DNA of 64,000 nucleotides from Tumebacillus_A lipolyticus (GTDB taxonomy: Bacteria > Bacillota > Bacilli > Tumebacillales > Tumebacillaceae). The stretch is taken from assembly GCF_042682745.1 (NCBI RefSeq), contig NZ_JBHUIO010000002.1, forward strand, positions 682,001 to 746,000. Direction: 5' to 3'. Position numbers and translations under genes: made by a program. Shown here piece by piece: positions 9,357-18,092 of the stretch. The first letter of the stretch is position 1. The number at the start of each line of letters is the position of its first letter. The notes beneath the pieces were generated by a model. It saw only the letters and a list, made by a program, of their open reading frames with translations, had not been told where the DNA came from and did not search any database.

Positions 9357-12300
9357 CAATCATTACCTCCAGCAACTGATCCGCCTCTTCCGCATCCAAC
9401 TCTCCATTCGCCACCCGCTGCAGCAGTTCTGCAAGCAGCGGATCGCTTTGCCAGACTGTGGACCGCTGCTTCTCGTCAGCCTGTTTCGGCTCCGCGTAGG
9501 CTCTGGTCGTAAAGTCGAAGATTCGCACCAGATGGTTTCCGCGCTCGTCCACGATCGAAATGTTGTATTTGCGCACCGCATTGCCCGACAGATGATCTTG
9601 TGCAGCGTAGGTGACATATGCGAAGCACACTTTGGTCAGCGAGCGAACGATCTCCACTTCACCGATCGCAAAGGGCAGATAGACCGGATCGTCTGCCGAT
9701 CCAGTTTGGCCGCTCAAACCGAGAACTGTCTGCAGGGCTCCATCCAACAATGACGGATGCAGTACGTACTCTTCATGACGATCGACCACAACATCTGGAA
9801 GTTCCAATCGGGAGAGCGCCTCTCCCCGATTGCCGATCAATTCTTGCATCGACAGAAAGCTCGGCCCGTAAGCGAATCCCTTGCTGGCAAACAGCTGATA
9901 GCAGTCGCTGGCTGACAGCGAGACGGTGCAGCGCTCTCTGATCGCATCCAGGTCGAGCGGTTCGTAAGCAGTGGCTGCCGCTCCCTGCTCATATAAAACT
10001 TTTCCTTGCGCGTGCAGCACTTTTTGCTCCGCACTGCCAGTCGTCACTTCAAATTCCACCGCTTCGCCATCCGGGTAGTAGCTAATCCGCATCTCGATCG
10101 CTTCCGCTTGAAGCAAGATCGGTCGCGCCCAGACGATTCCTTTCAAGCGGCGCACCGCCCCGCGCCGCGATGCGAGCTGTCCACCCGCCCGCGCGAGCTC
10201 CAGGTAGGCGACGCCTGGGACGATCATGTTCTCGCCCAACACATGGTCGCGAAGATAGAACTCAGTTCCCCGCAACACTTTTTTGAAAACTTGCTCTTCA
10301 AGCGTCGATTCGTTCGAGTCGATCAGCGGATGCAGACTGCCTCCAACTGGAGATGCGGCAATGGGGCGCTCGCTCTGCACACCATCTGTCACCCAGTAGC
10401 GATTCTTCTGGAACGGATAGGTCGGCAGCGCGAGCCGACGCGGCTTACGATCTTGATGCAACAAGCGCCAGTCGAGCGGCACTCCGGCAATCCACAGCTG
10501 CGCGAGCTTGCTCAACTTGCGATCGCGGAGCACGATCTGCATATATTCGGCACCCTCCGGCCCCTCGACGAGCAACCCGATGTGCGACAGACTTTTTTTC
10601 ACCGTGCCGCTGAATTGGGGAACGGTCTGTTTCTGACCGCCTACATATTCGGTCAGCGCCTGTCGCAGCTCTTCGAAGCTGTTGACGATCAACGCCAACC
10701 GCACTTCCATCGCCTCTCGCCCGACCTGCAGCGTGTAGGCAAAATCGGCGAGCGATTCGCTGCCAGCCGCGATCGAAGTCAGACTGTCGAGCAAGTTGCT
10801 CGCATACACATTCAGTCGCTCCTCATTTTTGGCAGAGAGGAGGATGATCTGCGGCTCGGCTGAGCGGTCTGCCATAGGAGCTCGCAGATACTCCTCGACG
10901 ACAACATGCGCATTGGCTCCGCCAAATCCGAACGAACTGACGCCCGCCCGGCGCGGCAAGGCTCGATTCTGCTCATCGCGCAGCGGCTCCCAACGCTGCG
11001 TTTCGCTGACGATGTAAAAGGGCGTGCCGCTCAGATCGATGTACGGATTTAACGCCTCCACATGCAGGCTGGCGGGCAGCGTCTGATGCTTCATCGCCAA
11101 GACCACTTTGAGCAGACCGGCGAGACCTGCTGACGCTTCGAGGTGGCCGACGTTGCTCTTGACCGAACCGATGCCGCAGTGCGGCTGGCCGGAGAATGGC
11201 CGATCAGCGAGCTTGTACAGCTGATCAAATGCTCGCTTGAGGCCATTGATCTCGATCGGATCGCCCAAGCTGGTGCCAGTGCCATGCGCTTCCACGTAGG
11301 AGATCGTGCGCGGATCGATGTTGGCCTGCGTCCACGCTTCCACGATCAGCTCCGTCTGCGCGTTCGGGTTCGGTGCGGTCAGCGAGTTCGTCCTGCCGCC
11401 ATGATTTTCTGCCGAACCTCTGATTACCGCATAGATCGGATCGCCATCCGCCTCCGCTTGCCGGAGCGGCTTGAGCATCATCGCGATCACCCCTTCACCG
11501 CGCACATAGCCGTTCGCATCCTGGCCGAACGCTTTGCAGGTGCCGTCGGGGCTGAGCATGCCATTTTTGCTGAGCGCGACATAGGGGATCGGGCTCAACA
11601 GCAGATTGACTCCGCCGACGATCGCCGCTTCACACTGCCCGTGGCGAATCGCCGAGACCGCATGATGCAAAGCGACGAGCGAGCTCGAACAGGCTGTATC
11701 GATGGCGACGCTCGGCCCGGTCAAGTTCAAGAGGTAGGAGAGCCGGTTCGCGACGAGGGTGCGCGAGACGCCAGACATCGTGTGCGCTTCGATGTTGCGA
11801 CCGCTTTCCCGCACCAGCTCCGCATAATCGTTCGCCGTGATGCCGATATAGACTCCGGTCGCGCTGCCCGCATAGTCGGACGGCTTGTGTCCTGAGTCTT
11901 CGATCGCCCGCCAAGCGACCTCAAGCAGCAGGCGCTGCTGCGGGTCCATCAGCTCCGCTTCACGCGGTGAAATCCCGAAGAATGGAGCATCGAACGCATC
12001 GACATCGCGGAGGAAACCACCCCAGCGGGAGTTGGTCTTGTGGTCTTCTTTCGTCGGGTCGCCAAAAAATTCTCGCCAATCCCAGCGATCGGGCGGAATC
12101 TCTTCCACCAGATGGTGGCCCGCTTTCAGATGCTCCCAAAACTGTCCCAGATCGGAAGAGTTCGGCAGCGAACCTGCAATTCCGACGATGGCGACCGGCT
12201 CCTCGATCCCTGCCGCAGATGAACTCCGCTCGATTGAGGGCTCACGTTTTGAAGCGTTCGGCGCATCCGCATACGCCGTTTGTTGCGACGCGCGATTCTG

Positions 12301-15300
12301 CCCCTGCGGAGCTTTCGGGAGCTGCGCCTGATAGATCTCCTGCAGCGTCGAGCGGTGCTCTTGCCAGAGATATCGGGAGAGCGCTCGCACGGTCGAAAAC
12401 TCGTAAAAGAGCGCAGGGCTGACTTCAAAGCTGTATTTTTGATCGAGCTTGACGCTCAGCGTTGTAAAGCGGATCGAATCGAATCCATACTCGCCAAAAT
12501 GAGTCTCCAGCTCGATCTCGTGCACAGCAACGTCGAGCACCGCTGCCACGATCGCCGCAACGTCCCGCTCGATCAGCTGCAGAAAGGCATCGTCAGCAAA
12601 GCTCTGCGCCTCGGCCTCGTCTGCGCTCTGCCGATCAGGTGCCACCGCTGATGCCCCAAATTCTTTTTCGATCTGCTTCAAGCTCATCGAAGCGAGCAGC
12701 TTGCGGTCAACCTTCCGGCTCAAAGTCATCGGAAGCGAGCGCAATAGCACAAAGCTGGATGGGATCATGTAGGCCGGCAACCACTTTTTCAACGCGTCTT
12801 TTCGCTGCTGTTGCGCAGCTGCCGGAGCGTCCGGATGCTCGACGAGAAATGTGACCAGCCGCTTATGCCCTGGGCTGTCTTCGCGCAGGACGACGACCAC
12901 CTCTTGACAGTGCGGGAGTTTGCGCTGCACAGCTTCGATTTCACCAAGCTCGATGCGATATCCGTTCAGCTTGACCTGTTGGTCGATTCGACCGAGATAA
13001 TCGACGCGTCCATCTGGCAGATAGCGAACCAGATCTCCCGTTCGATACAGTTTCGACTCGGGATCTGAACTGAACAGATTCGGCACGAAGCTCTTGCTGT
13101 TCAAGTCAGGCTGGTTGAGATAGCCTTTGGCCACGCCGTGGCCCCCGATGTACAACTCGCCGGGCACGCCGATCGGAACGGGTCTCCTGTTCTCGTCTAG
13201 GATGTAGAGTTGGTTGTTGTGGATCGGTCGCCCGATCGTGATCCGCTCGCCTGCCCGAACCTGATCGATCGTCGTATAGATCGAATTTTCTGTCGGCCCG
13301 TACTGGTTCCAAAATTGATCGACCCGCTCGACAATCTTTTCAGCCAGTTCGCTGCTGAGCGGCTCGCCAGCCGTGATCGCTTTGAAGCGCTTTTTCTGCT
13401 CCCATTCGGCGGAGATCAGCATTTGCCAGGTGGCAGGCGTGGCTTGCACGATCGTCGCCTCTGTCGCTTCGATCTTTCTTCTCAGCTTGCGGCCATCTTT
13501 CGCATAGCTTGAGGGCAACAGCTCCACTCGCCCGCCTTTGATCAAGGGCATGTACAGCTCAACAGCGGCGATATCAAAACAGATCGTCGTCAGCGCCAAC
13601 ACATGGTCGGCGGCTGTGCATCCGGGCGACTCGCTCATCGACCAGATCACGTTGGTCAGCCCGCGGTGGTACACCTGCACCCCTTTCGGCTTGCCTGTCG
13701 AGCCCGACGTATAGATAAGATAGGCGATGTCGTCGGAGTTGACAGCCGGCAAGACGATCGCTCCCCCGCTTGCCCGCACTCCGCTCGCCACCGTTTCCAC
13801 CTCCGACCAGTCGCGGTCAAGGCGCACCGCCCGCACCGAATGTGTCGGCAGTCGCTGCATCATCTCGTCGCGGGTCAGCAGGACGGGAAGCGCTGTATCT
13901 TCCATCATGTACTGCAAGCGGTCTGGCGGGCTGGTCGGATCGAACGGCACATAGGTTGCTCCCGCCTTCATCACGCCAAGCAAGGCGACCATCATCTCAA
14001 GACATGGCTCGATGAAGATCCCCACGATCGTCCCCCTGCCAACCCCCAAGCTCTGCAGATAGATCGCCAACTGTTCGGAGCGCTCCGCAAGTTCTAGGTA
14101 GGTTAAGCTCTGCCCCTCGTAGATCACCGCGATCGAATCGGGCGTCTGTTGAGCTTGCTCTTCAATCAGCTTGTGGATCGGCAGTTCGGGAGAGTCGGCT
14201 GCCGTCTGATTCCACGTCACCAGCACTTGATGCTCCTCTTCTGCTGACAGCATGTTCAGCTCTGAGATCGGTCGATCGGCATGCTCGACTAGGTCGAGCA
14301 GCAGCTGTCGATACTGTCTGGCCATCTGTTCGATCGTCGCCGATTCGAAGCGATCCGGATTGTATTTGAACAGCAGTTCGCATCGTTCTGCTTGCTGGTA
14401 GACTTCTAACGACAATTCAAACTCGCCTTCCTGATGAACGCTCTTTACCATGTCCAGCAGGAAGCTCTCGCCAGCCGCTTGGCCCTGCACCAATTCTTTG
14501 ACCCAGCTTTGAAAATGGAACGTCGCTTGAAACAGCGAGTTGTCACCCGACTCTTTGACCATCAGGAAAGCTGGGTACTGGCTATGTTCGAACGCATCGA
14601 GCAACGTGCCATGCACTTGCTTGACCAGGTCGAGAAATGAGGTCGCTGCTTCGACGCGACATCTGATCGGCACCATGTTGACAAAATAGCCGATCAGCGA
14701 TTCGCTGGCGCTATTCGGCCGCCCGACCATCGGGGTGCCCACCGCAAACTCCTCCTGTCGACTGTAGGTGAACAGCAGCACTTGGTAAGCGGTCAACAGG
14801 ATCGTGAACAGCGTTTGGTTCTGGGCGAGCGCCAACTCCTGCAAGCGATCGGTCAGCGCGGCGTCAATCGCAAATGGGTGAGTCTTCCCGCGGTAGGTCG
14901 CAACTGCCGCACGCGGCTTGTCAGCATGCAGATCGAGCGGCTCCAACCCGCGCAGCTGCTGTTGCCAATAGCGGCGGTGTCGCTCCCCTTCCGCACCGGC
15001 CAGCATCTTGCGCTGCCATTCGACATAATCGCGATACGTGCTTTCCTGCTCGGTGAGCAAGATTTCCGTTCCGAACGTCTCCGCCTGATAAAACGCCTTC
15101 AGGTCCTGTAAAAAATTCTGTAGCGAAACGCCGTCAAAGATCAGGTGGTGAAAGCGAAACAGCAGGATGTGCGGCTTTGGCGGCGATCGCCAGAACAGGA
15201 TCGTCTGAAACAGCGGGCCATCCTTCAGCGAAAAAGGCTGTCGCGCTTCTTCCTGCACCCGCCTCAACACATCAGGTTCGCCAGCGGGCGTCACCTCCAC

Positions 15301-15675
15301 TTGCCGATAGGACAGCTTCTGATCGGGCTGAATCGATTGCATCGGTTCGCCCGCTTGCTGACGAAAGACGGTGCGCAGGCTGGGATGACGGTCGATCAAG
15401 CGCTGCAGTGCTCGCTTGAGAGCGGCCGTATTGATCGTGCGCTGGACATAAAAGGCGACCGGCACGTTGTATGCGTAAGTATCGGGTGCCATCTGATGGA
15501 CGATCCAAAGTGCTTTTTGCCCTTCGGACAGAGGAAAAGAGTCCGCAACCGGGGACTGGTCGGTCGGTGCGGGCGCTTGCTCCAGCCGCATGAGGTGCTG
15601 TTTCGCTTCTTGCATCGTCATCTGTTGGTCAGCAACTCTCCGAAAGACTTCCTCTCTGCTCAATCGATAGGTCAT
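9349..15675 (-). CDS. Hybrid NRPS-PKS subunit: C-A-PCP-KS-DH
   Basis: This 2108-aa protein adds one amino acid and starts the next polyketide extension. From the N-terminus: docking helices (VFRRVADQQMTMQEAKQHL); condensation domain about 45-480 with HHLIFDG at 176-182; adenylation domain about 500-995 with YTSGSTGKPKG near 654, YGPTE, NGYRIELGE and the lysine motif RKVDRK; carrier domain with Ser1067 (YGFDSI); KS about 1157-1585 with Cys1329 (DTACSSSL), EAHGTGT and VGHLEA; LPTYPF; DH with His1811 and Asp1978; and C-terminal docking helix (LLQRVANGELDAEEADQLL). My hand-read specificity code is D-I-V-Q-I-A-Q-I-Y-K, half matching glycine codes, so the substrate is unsettled. The KR and ACP for this KS-DH are on the next protein. 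The ATG at 15675 makes an ATGA overlap and has GGGGGGA 8 bases upstream; the open frame also reaches a GTG at 15702, judged less likely. Confidence 0.95.
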   Translation of the reverse strand: MTYRLSREEVFRRVADQQMTMQEAKQHLMRLEQAPAPTDQSPVADSFPLSEGQKALWIVHQMAPDTYAYNVPVAFYVQRTINTAALKRALQRLIDRHPSLRTVFRQQAGEPMQSIQPDQKLSYRQVEVTPAGEPDVLRRVQEEARQPFSLKDGPLFQTILFWRSPPKPHILLFRFHHLIFDGVSLQNFLQDLKAFYQAETFGTEILLTEQESTYRDYVEWQRKMLAGAEGERHRRYWQQQLRGLEPLDLHADKPRAAVATYRGKTHPFAIDAALTDRLQELALAQNQTLFTILLTAYQVLLFTYSRQEEFAVGTPMVGRPNSASESLIGYFVNMVPIRCRVEAATSFLDLVKQVHGTLLDAFEHSQYPAFLMVKESGDNSLFQATFHFQSWVKELVQGQAAGESFLLDMVKSVHQEGEFELSLEVYQQAERCELLFKYNPDRFESATIEQMARQYRQLLLDLVEHADRPISELNMLSAEEEHQVLVTWNQTAADSPELPIHKLIEEQAQQTPDSIAVIYEGQSLTYLELAERSEQLAIYLQSLGVGRGTIVGIFIEPCLEMMVALLGVMKAGATYVPFDPTSPPDRLQYMMEDTALPVLLTRDEMMQRLPTHSVRAVRLDRDWSEVETVASGVRASGGAIVLPAVNSDDIAYLIYTSGSTGKPKGVQVYHRGLTNVIWSMSESPGCTAADHVLALTTICFDIAAVELYMPLIKGGRVELLPSSYAKDGRKLRRKIEATEATIVQATPATWQMLISAEWEQKKRFKAITAGEPLSSELAEKIVERVDQFWNQYGPTENSIYTTIDQVRAGERITIGRPIHNNQLYILDENRRPVPIGVPGELYIGGHGVAKGYLNQPDLNSKSFVPNLFSSDPESKLYRTGDLVRYLPDGRVDYLGRIDQQVKLNGYRIELGEIEAVQRKLPHCQEVVVVLREDSPGHKRLVTFLVEHPDAPAAAQQQRKDALKKWLPAYMIPSSFVLLRSLPMTLSRKVDRKLLASMSLKQIEKEFGASAVAPDRQSADEAEAQSFADDAFLQLIERDVAAIVAAVLDVAVHEIELETHFGEYGFDSIRFTTLSVKLDQKYSFEVSPALFYEFSTVRALSRYLWQEHRSTLQEIYQAQLPKAPQGQNRASQQTAYADAPNASKREPSIERSSSAAGIEEPVAIVGIAGSLPNSSDLGQFWEHLKAGHHLVEEIPPDRWDWREFFGDPTKEDHKTNSRWGGFLRDVDAFDAPFFGISPREAELMDPQQRLLLEVAWRAIEDSGHKPSDYAGSATGVYIGITANDYAELVRESGRNIEAHTMSGVSRTLVANRLSYLLNLTGPSVAIDTACSSSLVALHHAVSAIRHGQCEAAIVGGVNLLLSPIPYVALSKNGMLSPDGTCKAFGQDANGYVRGEGVIAMMLKPLRQAEADGDPIYAVIRGSAENHGGRTNSLTAPNPNAQTELIVEAWTQANIDPRTISYVEAHGTGTSLGDPIEINGLKRAFDQLYKLADRPFSGQPHCGIGSVKSNVGHLEASAGLAGLLKVVLAMKHQTLPASLHVEALNPYIDLSGTPFYIVSETQRWEPLRDEQNRALPRRAGVSSFGFGGANAHVVVEEYLRAPMADRSAEPQIILLSAKNEERLNVYASNLLDSLTSIAAGSESLADFAYTLQVGREAMEVRLALIVNSFEELRQALTEYVGGQKQTVPQFSGTVKKSLSHIGLLVEGPEGAEYMQIVLRDRKLSKLAQLWIAGVPLDWRLLHQDRKPRRLALPTYPFQKNRYWVTDGVQSERPIAASPVGGSLHPLIDSNESTLEEQVFKKVLRGTEFYLRDHVLGENMIVPGVAYLELARAGGQLASRRGAVRRLKGIVWARPILLQAEAIEMRISYYPDGEAVEFEVTTGSAEQKVLHAQGKVLYEQGAAATAYEPLDLDAIRERCTVSLSASDCYQLFASKGFAYGPSFLSMQELIGNRGEALSRLELPDVVVDRHEEYVLHPSLLDGALQTVLGLSGQTGSADDPVYLPFAIGEVEIVRSLTKVCFAYVTYAAQDHLSGNAVRKYNISIVDERGNHLVRIFDFTTRAYAEPKQADEKQRSTVWQSDPLLAELLQRVANGELDAEEADQLLEVMIDG
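9365..9370 (-). promoter_or_regulatory. Ribosome binding site deciding the terminal PKS start
   Basis: GGAGGT on the minus strand lies inside the last codons of the NRPS-PKS gene. It is 8 bases from the ATG at 9356 but only 5 from the TTG at 9359, so it favours the ATG. Confidence 0.75.
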
Positions 15676-18092
15676 CGCGCTCTTCCCCCCGTTCTCATCC
15701 ACTCTGACTCCAGCTCTTGCGCTTGATCAGGAGTGATCATGCCTTTGCTCAACCCGCTCAACAAAAATGTGTAGAACCGATCCTCCACAGCCGGCTCGGA
15801 CAGCGCCCGCTCCTGTCGCTCCGGTGCAAGCTCGCCGCTCGCCGCTTCGAACAACCCTTCGCCGATCAGATACTCTGCGATCTCCTCCACGGTGGACAGG
15901 GCGAAAAAAGATCGAACGGAGATCGTCTGCTGATACGTTTTCTGCAGGTGGTTGACCAGCCGCATCCCGACCAGCGAGTCCATGCCATACTGCTTCAAGT
16001 TGACATCGAGCTCGATCTCCTCCAGATCGATCTTCAAGATGCTGGCGATCATCTCGCGGAGCATAAACTGCGCTTGCGCTGTTTCGTTCGCCACCACAGC
16101 CCGTGTTGCGGTTGCGGTCGCTGCCGTAGCCGCTGTCGGAGCAACAGCCGCAGCCGGTTCCGATTCGGGCAGCCAGCAGCGGTTGCGCTGGAAAGCGTAG
16201 GTGGGCAGTGAAACGCGCTTACCCAGTTTCGTTTGATCGATCGCACGCCAATCGACCGCTCCACCTCGCGTCCAGACTTCGGCCAGCTTCAGCCAGTCTT
16301 GCTGCGCGATCAACGATTGGAGCTTCGACTTCCATTCTGGCGATTTGTACGCTTCGGAGTGGCTCGCCTTGCCGCTGATCATTCGCGAATCGGGCACACC
16401 TTCCAAAAAGTTGGTCAGGCGTTCGAACAGCTCCGCTCGATTTTGAGCCAGGATTGCCAGCCGCTCTTTCATCGCTTCGCGACCCACTTGCAGCGTGTAG
16501 GCAACATCGGACAAGGAGCTCTCCTCTGCACGGGCAAAAAAGTCCCGCATCTTCTCGGCGAGCGCTCGGAGCGAGTTTTGATTCTTGGCGGAAAATACGA
16601 AGAGCAGCGGGCGTTCCGGTCGATCGGACGATAAAGTTTGATTTTCCTCTCGCCTGTACTCCTCGACGATCAGCAGCGCGTTGGCTCCTCCGATCCCAAG
16701 CGAGCTGATCGCAGCACGCAAGGGCATTTCCTGCCGTGCGCCTGCTCGCTCAAGTTGCGGACGCCGCCACTCCGCCAATCTATCTTGGATGTAAAAAGGT
16801 GAGGCGGCCATGTTCAGGCTTGCATTTGGCGGATCAGCATGCAGGGACGGAACCAATTTTTTATGCCGCATCTGCAACAGCACTTTGGTCAGCTGCGCGA
16901 TCCCCGATGCTGCTTCAATGTTGCCCAGGTTAGATTTGACTGTGCCGATCGGACAGGATTGCTGCTCCACAGCCTCGCGCTGAAGCGCATCGCTCCAGCC
17001 TGCAACTTCCATCGCATCGCCGAGCTCCGAACCGTTGGCCGCTACCTCCACATAGGAGAGGGAGCGCGGTTCGATGCCCGACTGCTCAAGCACCTGTTGC
17101 ACCAGCTCCTGCAGCGCTTGCGGGTTGGGTGCGCCGTAGGCGGAAGCTCCGCCATTGTGGTTGATGCCGCTCGCCTTGATCACCCCGTAGATGTGGTCGC
17201 CATCCTTTTGAGCTTTTGCGAGCGGCTTCAGCACGGCAGCTCCGATGCCCTCACCGAGGACGAATCCATCGCTCACACCGAGGCTCCTGCTCACGCCATC
17301 AGCGCCGAGCAGACCGATCTGGCTGAGTCCGAGGAAGCGATTCGGATGCAGGTGCAGATTGACGCCGCCTGCGATCGCGACGTCACAGCGACCTTGACGG
17401 ATGCTCTCCGCCGCAAAGTGCAGAGCGGTCAGCGAGGCAGAGCAGGCGGTGTTCAGCACCACGCTCGGCCCGCCAAAGTTAAAGAAGTTGGAGACGCGAT
17501 TGGCGATCGAGTAGTGGGGCGTGATCGAAAGAAATGCCGCCTGTTCCGCACTGTTGGCCAACAGCGGATAATCCCGATAGATGCAGCCGACAAACACACC
17601 GACCGCAGCGGCCGCCTTTCCTCGTGCCAACTCCTCGCGCGTGTAGGCAGCATCTTCCAGCGCTTCCCACACTTTTTCCAAAAACAACCGCTCCTGCGGG
17701 TCGATCAGTTCTGCTTCCACCGGGGAGATGTTGAAGAACAGCGGGTCGAATCGATCGACCTCGTCCAAAAAGCCCCCCCATTTGCTGTAGCTGGTGCCTG
17801 GATGCAGTTTGTCCGGGTGATAATACTGCGCCAGATCCCACCGATCTTGCGGAACTTCTGTGATGCAGTTCGTCCCTGACGCCAAGCGTTCCCAAAACTC
17901 ATGCAGATCGCGGGCGAGCGGGTATTTCCCGCTCAGCCCGATCACTGCGATGTCGGTGTGCGCCTCCTTCACGACGGCAGGCGGAGCTTCCCGCTCGGCG
18001 ATCTGTTTGAGCAGTCTGCTCCCTTCTGCCGATGTGACTTGGCCGTTTTTGATCATCTCCAAGATGCTTCGCTTGTCGAGATTCTGGGTCAT
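15672..18092 (-). CDS. Non-elongating ketosynthase subunit: KS0-ACP
   Basis: This 806-aa protein is a one-module subunit: N-terminal docking helices (ILEMIKNGQVTSAEGSRLL), a KS, its adapter ending in LPTYAF, an Ala/Thr-rich linker, an ACP with Ser706 (YGMDSL) and C-terminal docking helices. The KS keeps its catalytic Cys217 (NTACSASL), but both histidines needed for decarboxylative condensation are lost: EAHGTGT has become EVAANGS (Ala351) and GHLES has become GNIEA (Asn391). By the known behaviour of KS0 domains it should bind the chain and hand it on without extension. It sits directly before the condensation domain of the next subunit, so its job is probably to pass the polyketide to the NRPS module. 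ATGA overlaps couple it to both neighbours, and GGAGG lies 7 bases before the start. Confidence 0.95.
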   Translation of the reverse strand: MTQNLDKRSILEMIKNGQVTSAEGSRLLKQIAEREAPPAVVKEAHTDIAVIGLSGKYPLARDLHEFWERLASGTNCITEVPQDRWDLAQYYHPDKLHPGTSYSKWGGFLDEVDRFDPLFFNISPVEAELIDPQERLFLEKVWEALEDAAYTREELARGKAAAAVGVFVGCIYRDYPLLANSAEQAAFLSITPHYSIANRVSNFFNFGGPSVVLNTACSASLTALHFAAESIRQGRCDVAIAGGVNLHLHPNRFLGLSQIGLLGADGVSRSLGVSDGFVLGEGIGAAVLKPLAKAQKDGDHIYGVIKASGINHNGGASAYGAPNPQALQELVQQVLEQSGIEPRSLSYVEVAANGSELGDAMEVAGWSDALQREAVEQQSCPIGTVKSNLGNIEAASGIAQLTKVLLQMRHKKLVPSLHADPPNASLNMAASPFYIQDRLAEWRRPQLERAGARQEMPLRAAISSLGIGGANALLIVEEYRREENQTLSSDRPERPLLFVFSAKNQNSLRALAEKMRDFFARAEESSLSDVAYTLQVGREAMKERLAILAQNRAELFERLTNFLEGVPDSRMISGKASHSEAYKSPEWKSKLQSLIAQQDWLKLAEVWTRGGAVDWRAIDQTKLGKRVSLPTYAFQRNRCWLPESEPAAAVAPTAATAATATATRAVVANETAQAQFMLREMIASILKIDLEEIELDVNLKQYGMDSLVGMRLVNHLQKTYQQTISVRSFFALSTVEEIAEYLIGEGLFEAASGELAPERQERALSEPAVEDRFYTFLLSGLSKGMITPDQAQELESEWMRTGGRAR
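15684..15690 (-). promoter_or_regulatory. Ribosome binding site deciding the NRPS-PKS start
   Basis: The minus strand reads GGGGGGA here, 8 bases before the ATG at 15675. This start also forms an ATGA overlap with the upstream stop and places the docking helices near the N-terminus, as in the sister subunits. It therefore beats the upstream GTG at 15702. Confidence 0.7.

Noticed and set aside
9900..10300. Defective DH in the NRPS-PKS subunit
   Set aside because: The first motif has its Gly one place early (HVLGENMIVP), but the His, Pro, Asp1978 and the following Gln are intact, and the next KS has the Met seen after working DHs.
15676..15702. GTG at 15702 as start of the NRPS-PKS gene
   Set aside because: It would overlap the upstream gene by 31 bases, whereas the ATG at 15675 gives an ATGA overlap, a good ribosome site and the N-terminus length seen in sister proteins.
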